A stretch of 22,139 bases of DNA from a virus, in IMG/VR virus record IMGVR_UViG_3300035389_000041, positions 1 to 22,139 of that record, one strand, 5' to 3'. The number at the start of each line of letters is the position of its first letter. Within the stretch, counting starts at the first letter, position 1. Below, piece by piece: positions 1 through 4,949 of this stretch. The notes below the pieces were generated by a model. The model was given only the letters and a program-made list of their open reading frames with translations, made no database searches and was not told the DNA's origin. Made by a program: the position numbers and the translations under genes.

Positions 1-4
1 AAAA

Positions 5-30
5 TGCGCCAGATAGGAGTCGAACCTTTC
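5..30 (-). other. tRNA 3'-end fragment, probable prophage attachment site (attL/attR core)
   Basis: Read on the minus strand, this segment gives a T-arm with its loop (GGTTCGACTCC) followed by the acceptor strand CTGGCGC and discriminator A. The rest of a tRNA is absent: the bases that should encode the anticodon arm (about 31-80) are not tRNA-like. A complementary 5' acceptor would be GCGCCAG, which fits many bacterial tRNA-Arg genes. A lone tRNA 3' end beside phage genes is the usual trace of integration into a tRNA gene, with the intact tRNA at the far end of the element. One T-stem pair is mismatched (AAAGG/CCTAT), so the crossover may lie inside the T-stem. The tRNA identity is inferred. 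Confidence 0.65.
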
Positions 31-118
31 ACGATATATGTATTAATGCGCTAATAGTTAATTTAGCAATCAAAAACAATGGTCAAACACGTCACTAGTA
101 AACAATACAAGCAAGAAA

Positions 119-270
119 TCTACATCATTTTTACATCAATAGCATAAATCACGTTAAAAAAAAAATCAAGATTGTTACCTTTAAACTAATTGTTGATAGC
201 TAAATTTCTTTTCAAAATTTTCATTCAAAGTATATGTGATTTACATCAAATTTACATCAAATTTACATCA
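119..270 (+). repeat. Two clusters of TTTACATCA repeats on 11-bp pitch, putative integrase arm-type sites
   Basis: Copies of a 9-mer occur at 119-127 (TCTACATCA, one mismatch), 130-138, 240-248, 251-259 and 262-270. The first two start 11 bp apart and the last three also start 11 bp apart, about one helical turn each. They lie 90-240 bp from the tRNA-derived core, on its phage side. Tyrosine recombinases such as lambda Int bind arm-type direct repeats in this arrangement, so that role is inferred. The rest of 31-379 is AT-rich non-coding DNA apart from the promoter at 322-351. Confidence 0.55.
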
Positions 271-321
271 CTGAAGTTTCTACATAAAACAAAAAGAGTT
301 TGGATTGTTTTTTTTATTTTA

Positions 322-351
322 TTGACTGTTGTTTAACTAAATGGTTATAAT
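322..351 (+). promoter_or_regulatory. Sigma-70-type promoter for the 380-1189 gene
   Basis: A -35 box TTGACT (322-327) and a perfect -10 box TATAAT (346-351) are separated by 18 bp, 28 bp before the start codon. A ribosome site GAAGG at 371-375 follows. The cargo gene therefore seems to be expressed independently of the phage late operon, including in the lysogen. Confidence 0.7.
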
Positions 352-379
352 TTATTAATTCTATATTAAAGAAGGTACT

Positions 380-1189
380 ATGCTAGAATTTTTAAAAAGC
401 AACATAAATTGGATTAAGGATATTTTTGTAATAGTTTTCACAGCAATTGTAACCATTGTTACTGTTTTTACCTACTGGCGAGCAAAAGATACTTTACTTC
501 AACCAATTCGAAATGAGACCATAAAAAAACAATCTGCAATATTGGCAGAATTGTTAGATTTTTTTGAATCGAATATTTCAGCATTTGAATCTCGCATTGA
601 TTTATTAAATACTACTAGAGTTAATGTATTGATGCTTCTTGAGGAATACGGCTTTAACCTTGATAACAAAGAAGAACTATTACAAGAATTTAAACCTACA
701 ATTTATGGAAGTATTTACTGTGGAAATTCAGAACATGTTGTTAAAAAAATTGAAATATTTATTACTAATCCTAGAGATAGACAAAATGTATATCATTCAA
801 AAGAGGTTATGCAAAAAAAACAGGATTTATTAAAAAAAGGAATAGTAAACCTAGAATATTTATATATCACTAACAAATTTTCATCTTTTATGGCTCAATT
901 AGATGAATTTATTGATAATGCGTTCATGCCAACAAGAGTTATCACACTTTTACAAAATTTCTCAAAATCATTAGAAGATGATTTGAAAATAATACTAAAA
1001 GAAGAATTAGAAAAATTTCTAATTGAATATTGTAAAAAATTTTTTGAAGATAAAAATATCTTAGAATTTTCACCTGATGGTGTATATAATTCTTTTGATT
1101 TGGCTAGATCGCATTATTGTATCAATACTGTAGTTATGTTAAAGGAAGAAATAAGAAGGTTCTTATTAATTGATAAACCTTGGAAATAA
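380..1189 (+). CDS. Membrane-anchored coiled-coil protein, function unknown
   Basis: This 269-residue protein starts at an ATG 4 bp after GAAGG. Residues about 10-33 form one hydrophobic transmembrane segment, followed by the basic/polar stretch YWRAKD and then a long, mostly helical, charged cytoplasmic-type region rich in Lys, Glu, Leu and Ile. I do not recognise a catalytic motif. It stands alone between the attachment site and the next cargo unit, with its own promoter and divergent in direction from the tail operon. That location and architecture (one N-terminal anchor plus a helical domain) are common for lysogenic-conversion and superinfection-exclusion genes, but this is only positional inference. 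Base composition is as AT-rich as its neighbours. Confidence 0.75.
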   Translation: MLEFLKSNINWIKDIFVIVFTAIVTIVTVFTYWRAKDTLLQPIRNETIKKQSAILAELLDFFESNISAFESRIDLLNTTRVNVLMLLEEYGFNLDNKEELLQEFKPTIYGSIYCGNSEHVVKKIEIFITNPRDRQNVYHSKEVMQKKQDLLKKGIVNLEYLYITNKFSSFMAQLDEFIDNAFMPTRVITLLQNFSKSLEDDLKIILKEELEKFLIEYCKKFFEDKNILEFSPDGVYNSFDLARSHYCINTVVMLKEEIRRFLLIDKPWK

Positions 1190-1597
1190 AAATAAATTAG
1201 TTTGAGGCTAAATATTTTCTAAAATTCAAGAACAATTTAATACCCCAGTTTGTAACTTAGTATGGTGCTTTAATCTAGTAGGGTATTTATAATTTTAGAG
1301 GTGCCAATCGTATTTGAACCCTTGCGAACTATGTCATTATCCAATCAATCGTGCTCTAGATAACTTAAAATAGCATGTTATCTATTCAACTGCAACTTAT
1401 CTAGTCACAAAATTGTACACAAATTGTAAACACCTCTTTCTTTGGTTTAAAAAATGGATATATTTTTGATGAATTTAATTGAGTAATAATAAGATTATTA
1501 GTAACCCTAAAATTTGCTTTCCTTTTGATAAGTTTATATAAATTATAAATAAGTAAGAAAATAGTTAATATTTTGCTAGTAAAACTATATATTAATA
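1190..1597. other. Non-coding gap with possible tRNA-like remnant
   Basis: No convincing gene is seen here. On the minus strand about 1300-1365 has pieces resembling a tRNA: TAGAGCAC (D-arm end), GGGTTCAAAT (T-loop) and TTGGCACC (acceptor end with discriminator and CC). The T-stem does not pair and the spacing after the T-loop is short, so it is not a working tRNA. A 7-bp inverted repeat AATACCC/GGGTATT (1239-1245 and 1281-1287) with a long loop might act in ending the upstream transcript, but it is weak. Confidence 0.25.
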
Positions 1598-1625
1598 TTG
1601 ACAAAATAGTTAATAATTTGTAGTA
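1558..1625 (+). repeat. Promoter-overlapping imperfect direct repeat, putative operator
   Basis: The stretch AAAATAGTTAATATTTTG plus CTAGTA (1558-1581) recurs at 1603-1625 with one substitution and one missing base. The two copies start 45 bp apart. The downstream copy begins at the last base of the -35 box and runs through the spacer into the -10 box of the promoter ahead of 1652. A protein bound there would block RNA polymerase. The downstream gene 2203-2550 encodes a likely ribbon-helix-helix DNA-binding protein, so autoregulation is a reasonable inference. Confidence 0.5.
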
Positions 1626-1626
1626 T
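1598..1626 (+). promoter_or_regulatory. Promoter of the 1652-2550 gene pair
   Basis: A consensus -35 box TTGACA (1598-1603) is followed after exactly 17 bp by TAGTAT (1621-1626). A strong ribosome site AGAGGAG (1637-1643) precedes the ATG at 1652 by 8 bp. The promoter spacer is occupied by the second copy of the direct repeat described separately. Confidence 0.75.
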
Positions 1627-1651
1627 TTTGATATTAAGAGGAGAATAAAAA

Positions 1652-2188
1652 ATGCAATTTACACATAATAGTACTATAGGAAAAATAAGAAAAATTAAAT
1701 CAACTTATGATGATTCAATGTTGATTTTTGATGGTATTTTTGTTGCTGAAGGTGCTGAATCTTATTATATGGGTGATTATATAACTCATTTTGAAATAGA
1801 AGATCAATTTGTTGCTGGCTCTTCTGATTCAGATCTTGATTATGATATGTCAATGAAATTTTTACAGGATAACTATTCTAATTTGTCATGTGTAGAATTA
1901 GAAATTTTGTATTCATTAACAGCAGAAGATATTGAAGTTAGAGATTTTATAGATTCTGATTGTAGTAATATTCCTTTTATCCCAAAAAAATTACAAAAAA
2001 TATATGATAGTAAAGATGAAGCTTTATATGCTATTGATGGTATACTTCTTGGTGAAATTTCTTGGAAATGTCAAAATATCAGAGGATTATTAGCAAGCAA
2101 TCAAGGTTATAGTGCAATAGCTATGAATGATGAATTTGGAATTAGCTACTTTATTCCATACACTGCAAATTTTAAAATTATAGATTAA
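1652..2188 (+). CDS. Small acidic protein with an internal repeat, function unknown
   Basis: This 178-residue soluble protein is strongly acidic (many Asp/Glu, few Arg). It has two similar segments: residues about 21-35, with a DSMLIFDGIFVAEG core, and about 124-135, with DEALYAIDGILLGE. This suggests two copies of one small fold. No signal peptide or membrane segment is seen. Its start is fixed by AGAGGAG and a near-consensus promoter. It is followed after 14 bp by a probable DNA-binding protein in the same transcript. Acidic small protein plus a DNA-binding autoregulator is the layout of anti-defence (for example anti-CRISPR/aca) and some toxin-antitoxin loci. I see no sequence match to a named family, so function is open. 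Confidence 0.75.
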   Translation: MQFTHNSTIGKIRKIKSTYDDSMLIFDGIFVAEGAESYYMGDYITHFEIEDQFVAGSSDSDLDYDMSMKFLQDNYSNLSCVELEILYSLTAEDIEVRDFIDSDCSNIPFIPKKLQKIYDSKDEALYAIDGILLGEISWKCQNIRGLLASNQGYSAIAMNDEFGISYFIPYTANFKIID

Positions 2189-2202
2189 TAGAGGTTTAAT
2201 AG

Positions 2203-2550
2203 ATGGAAAAAATAATTAACGGTAAACGATATAATACAAAAAGTGCTACAAAACTTTTTAGTTTAAAAAATAACATGACGTTTTATAAAAAATCTAATAA
2301 TGAATTTTTTTTCATCATTAATGATAAAGAGATAACACCTTGTACAAAAGATACTATATTTGAATTCTGTAAAAATGAAATACCCAAAGATAAACTTTTA
2401 AACCTTTTAACTGAAAGTAAAGAAATTAATCAAATTGGATTTAAAGTAACAAATGAACAAAAAATTTATTTAGAACAAAAGTCGAAAAAAGCAGGCTTTT
2501 CTACTTTATCAAAATACATAAAATCTCTAATTTTTCCAAACATTAAATAA
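2203..2550 (+). CDS. Probable ribbon-helix-helix (MobC/CopG-like) DNA-binding protein
   Basis: The 115-residue product has two parts. Residues 1-70 begin INGKRYNTKSATKLF and contain a short beta-rich stretch, recalling the common small phage/plasmid proteins with a GKRYDT...TA...LY..K.G.YFL pattern. Residues about 78-112 (IGFKVTNEQKIYLEQK, then AGFSTLSKYIKSLIF) have the beta-strand/helix/turn/helix pattern of ribbon-helix-helix proteins such as MobC or antitoxins. It lies 14 bp after the acidic protein gene with the ribosome site AGAGGT, so the two form an operon. It is the best candidate for the factor binding the direct repeat over the promoter at 1598-1626. It could instead be a relaxosome accessory relic, though no relaxase is present. 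Confidence 0.65.
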   Translation: MEKIINGKRYNTKSATKLFSLKNNMTFYKKSNNEFFFIINDKEITPCTKDTIFEFCKNEIPKDKLLNLLTESKEINQIGFKVTNEQKIYLEQKSKKAGFSTLSKYIKSLIFPNIK

Positions 2551-2590
2551 TGCTAATTATTACTTAAAAGTTAAATTTTAAACATTGAAA

Positions 2591-2617
2591 AGGCACTGTA
2601 TTAATAATACAGTGCCT
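2591..2617 (-). terminator. Intrinsic terminator between convergent units
   Basis: A perfect 12-bp stem, AGGCACTGTATT and its complement, encloses a 3-base loop. On the minus strand it is followed directly by TTTT-like bases, so it should end the 2650-4364 transcript. It may also slow plus-strand transcription arriving from 2550, although the T-run is on the minus side only. It sits in the 99-bp gap between convergent genes. Confidence 0.8.
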
Positions 2618-2649
2618 GGTAATTAGATTATCCAAATATATCTAGGAGG

Positions 2650-3345
2650 TTACCAAATCCAACCAATGCTTGCACTTGCTGTATAAGATGTGATATCGGC
2701 CATTTTAAGAGGGCTTGTAAAAGTTGTTATTGGGGCAGATAATCCACAACTAATAATACCACCTCTACCAAACGTATATCCAAGGTTTAATCCAACACCA
2801 AAGCCATCTTCTAAATTATATGTACTTCCAATAGTTGTAAAGAAATGGGTTGCATATAGCTCGTTATTTAGCTCTGTAATCTGTCCATCTTTCTTGGAAA
2901 CAGATTTTTCTAATTTAACATTCTTTTTTGTTAAATCATTAATAGCTGATTCCTTAATTTTTGAGTCTTCAGATAAAATTTTTATTTGATCTGAATTTTC
3001 ATTAACTTTTGAAACTGCTGCTATTAAATCTTCTTTTGCTTCAATAGTAGTTGATTTAGCATTATCTAATTTAATTAGTGCTGAATCAATTAAATCATTC
3101 ATTTCATTTTCTGAAATTTCGGAGTTCGTTTTCTGATTCTTCGATAGATTCGATTGTTTTATTGAGATTTGAGATTGAGGTGTTGAGTAAGTCTCCAACT
3201 TCGTTATTTCTTTTTCCGAGTTGTTCAAAACTTTTTTCTGAAATGGATTTAAAATTTTGCTTGGATTTACCTCGTGAAAAGGCATAGAGAATAATTGAGA
3301 TGCTACTAATGATAATACTAATAATAGAGAGATAGTTTTTTTCAT
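2650..3345 (-). CDS. Secreted coiled-coil protein with outer-membrane-like beta C-terminus
   Basis: This 231-residue protein starts with ATG 7 bp after AAAGGAGG. Residues 1-20 form a clear signal peptide (MKKTISLLLVLSLVASQLFS) without a lipobox cysteine. Residues about 80-160 are a coiled coil rich in Lys, Glu, Asn and Leu. The last ~68 residues alternate as amphipathic strands (HFFTTIGSTYNL, GFGVGLNLGYTF and others) and end in GWIW, an aromatic end typical of outer-membrane barrels. Signal, stalk and four-strand anchor is also the layout of small trimeric autotransporters. The ATG overlaps the TAA of the membrane protein by one base (TAATG), so translation is coupled. In the part 3104-3280 the codon third positions are unusually G/C in this frame, while another frame looks more natural there (separate entry). 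Function unknown. Confidence 0.75.
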   Translation of the reverse strand: MKKTISLLLVLSLVASQLFSMPFHEVNPSKILNPFQKKVLNNSEKEITKLETYSTPQSQISIKQSNLSKNQKTNSEISENEMNDLIDSALIKLDNAKSTTIEAKEDLIAAVSKVNENSDQIKILSEDSKIKESAINDLTKKNVKLEKSVSKKDGQITELNNELYATHFFTTIGSTYNLEDGFGVGLNLGYTFGRGGIISCGLSAPITTFTSPLKMADITSYTASASIGWIW

Positions 3346-3394
3346 TATAGGTCCTCCTTTTTGTTAAATGATTTGTAAAATTGAAAGGAATCAA
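3104..3394 (-). CDS. Overlapping-frame membrane/coiled-coil ORF, possible spanin-like partner or sign of shifted frame
   Basis: A 96-codon frame overlaps the 5' third of the 2650-3345 gene. It encodes a hydrophobic segment (YLSIISIIISSISIILYAF) followed by a basic residue cluster and a regular polar helix (SEKSFEQLGKRNNEVGDLL and onward), then TGA. Its codons end mostly in A/T as in neighbouring genes, whereas the competing frame does not in the same stretch. The weak point is the start: only a TTG at 3394 without a ribosome site is available, and no ATG/GTG/TTG follows the AAAGGAGG. It could be an embedded gene as in phage Rz/Rz1 pairs, the product of frameshifting near the seven-A run at 3336-3342, or the trace of two compensating indels in the longer gene. 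Confidence 0.35.
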   Translation of the reverse strand: MIPFNFTNHLTKRRTYNEKNYLSIISIIISSISIILYAFSRGKSKQNFKSISEKSFEQLGKRNNEVGDLLNTSISNLNKTIESIEESENELRNFRK

Positions 3395-4364
3395 CGATAG
3401 CTTTTGCGCGCCTTAATGGCTCTTCACTAACGTTCCCCCTTATAGAAATATCCACATTAGGATTTGGAATAGTATTTTCTGGATTAGGCGCATTTTTGAC
3501 TTTGCACTGAAAATTGAATCTTGAATTCCAAGTATCTGATTCAAAATAATAGCCACTATCAGTAATATAATTTGCAATAACTGTAGTTGTGGCTTCTTTA
3601 TTTTCAATTGATTTTTCCCAATCACCCCATTTTTGAAACAATAAATACTGTAGCATTGCAGGTTGTTTAACTAATTCAATTAAGTAGTAATGATTAAAAA
3701 CTATATAACCAATAGCAATAAGAATTAGAGTTGCAATACCAGTAATCACTTTTAGAAGTAAAATATTAGCAACTAGAAAAAGAGTTATTGTACCCATTAA
3801 TGCAAGAATGATTGAAATAAATAGATAATAGTATTTATTAATTTTATATTGCTCATATTTCTTACAATATATAAAATTCTTTATAATACCAAAATAAAGT
3901 ACCGAACTAAGAATAATATAATTATAATAGATTAATACTTCCAAATTACTTTTCATTAGAAATAGAATAATATTTGAAAATAAAAGAACAGTGATTAAAG
4001 ATAAGAAATTAATAATAATTTTATTTTTATAAATTTCTCGTATTTTTGTTAAATTCATTTTTCCTCCCAAAAAAAAATCATCTTCTTTTTTTACCAATTC
4101 TCTTAGTATTGTTTTGATTCCATAAGTAGAATCCCATCCATGAGTTGCTACAGTGGAAATTAGTGTTCCATTGAAAAGAGAATATTGAGCGAGAATTGTT
4201 GTTAGATTTTTGCCTAAAGCAAAACCAATTGAACCACAAATCAACCATGATAAAAACATAATCAAAATTGGAATTAATTTATTGTGAATTTTAGTTTTTT
4301 TCTTTATCCAAAAACCAAATATATTTAATGGAATTGCTAAAATAAACAAGCTTGAAATAATAAT
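3345..4364 (-). CDS. Polytopic membrane protein with probable ATT start, function unknown
   Basis: About 339 residues with roughly six hydrophobic segments, including LFILAIPLNIFGFW near the N-terminus and IPILIMFLSWLICGSIGFAL, and a paired block near the middle-to-end. A soluble tail of about 115 residues ends at the TAA. The start is unusual. An ideal AGGAGG (4371-4376) is followed after 6 bp by ATT at 4362-4364, in frame, with no ATG, GTG or TTG at a usable distance. The nearest upstream TTG (4443-4445) is part of the -35 box and so would not be transcribed. ATT is a rare but real start codon (infC in E. coli). The stop overlaps the start of 2650-3345. I recognise no family; candidates are superinfection exclusion or a lysis-related role, by position only. 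Confidence 0.6.
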   Translation of the reverse strand: MIISSLFILAIPLNIFGFWIKKKTKIHNKLIPILIMFLSWLICGSIGFALGKNLTTILAQYSLFNGTLISTVATHGWDSTYGIKTILRELVKKEDDFFLGGKMNLTKIREIYKNKIIINFLSLITVLLFSNIILFLMKSNLEVLIYYNYIILSSVLYFGIIKNFIYCKKYEQYKINKYYYLFISIILALMGTITLFLVANILLLKVITGIATLILIAIGYIVFNHYYLIELVKQPAMLQYLLFQKWGDWEKSIENKEATTTVIANYITDSGYYFESDTWNSRFNFQCKVKNAPNPENTIPNPNVDISIRGNVSEEPLRRAKAIVDSFQFYKSFNKKEDL

Positions 4365-4416
4365 AAGACACCTCCTATTGTGATATAAAACAAAATTGAA
4401 TGGAGGGTTTAAGATA

Positions 4417-4445
4417 ATAATATCATCGTTATAATTAGTGGGCAA
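4417..4445 (-). promoter_or_regulatory. Promoter of the 2650-4364 cargo unit
   Basis: On the minus strand, TTGCCC (4440-4445) and TATTAT (4417-4422) are separated by exactly 17 bp. Transcription would start near 4410, giving a leader of about 35 bases before AGGAGG. With the terminator at 2591-2617, this makes the two-gene unit transcriptionally independent of the tail operon. Upstream, TAAGCTT occurs twice (within 4468-4492), a possible binding site. Confidence 0.65.
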
Positions 4446-4567
4446 TAAGTCGCATTATTAAGTTTATTTAAGCTTAAGATATTAATAAGCTTTAAATTTA
4501 TAATGGTTTAAAAAAATATTTTTTAATATGCAAACAAACCTCATAAAATGTTGTAAGCATTTTATTT

Positions 4568-4939
4568 CTAATTATTAATGATTAATTCTAATTCATTGAT
4601 TCTTTTTATAGCTTCTTCTTGTTTATTCATAACTTCTAAGTTTGTCATATTAAACTTTTTGGATATTTTATTAAAATATTTTGTTCTTTCTTCAATGGTA
4701 AATTTCTTTCCTAAATTAATAACTATATAATTAGATTCATTAAGAAATAATTTTAATTTAAATTTTTCTTGTTTCTCTGCAACTTTATTATCAAGATCTT
4801 TTTGTTTTTGAATAGATTCAACTTCTTCTTCAGTTATTTGAATTAATTCTAATCTCTCACTTCTTTCATTAATAATTTCTTGATTAACATTATCTTCATA
4901 AGCATAAATTTCATTGTTTAGCGTTTTGTAATATTTCAT
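4568..4939 (-). CDS. Small tail-fiber-associated protein (putative fiber assembly/chaperone)
   Basis: The 123-residue product starts MKYYKTLNNEIYAYEDN, the pattern of short phage proteins found right after tail-fiber genes, where a (M)K-Y-x-x-x-D/N-x-x-x-Y/F-A-Y start is followed by an acidic 'EEEVESI' segment. The remainder (residues 45-123) is a highly charged helix rich in Glu and Lys with coiled-coil character. The gene follows the fiber gene by 10 bp with the ribosome site AAAGGAG, and it is the last gene of the late operon. Such proteins are often annotated as tail fiber assembly proteins; a structural role at the fiber tip is also possible. An AT-rich hairpin (4543-4565, 8-bp stem) lies downstream. 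Confidence 0.55.
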   Translation of the reverse strand: MKYYKTLNNEIYAYEDNVNQEIINERSERLELIQITEEEVESIQKQKDLDNKVAEKQEKFKLKLFLNESNYIVINLGKKFTIEERTKYFNKISKKFNMTNLEVMNKQEEAIKRINELELIINN

Positions 4940-4949
4940 TATTTCTCCT

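Noticed and set aside
239-270. Tandem 11-bp repeats as a CRISPR array
   Set aside because: There are no spacers and the unit is far too short; integrase sites fit better.
1401-1604. 67-residue minus-strand hydrophobic open frame
   Set aside because: It begins with TTG inside the promoter of the 1652 gene, has no ribosome site, and its hydrophobicity is what AT-rich non-coding DNA yields.
2690-3287. Plus-strand frames at 2690-2989 and 3078-3287
   Set aside because: They are antisense to the secreted protein gene and lack ribosome sites.
4543-4565. Hairpin ATAAAATG/CATTTTAT as terminator of the late operon
   Set aside because: The 8-bp stem is almost all A/T and no T-run follows directly, so I mention it but do not call it.
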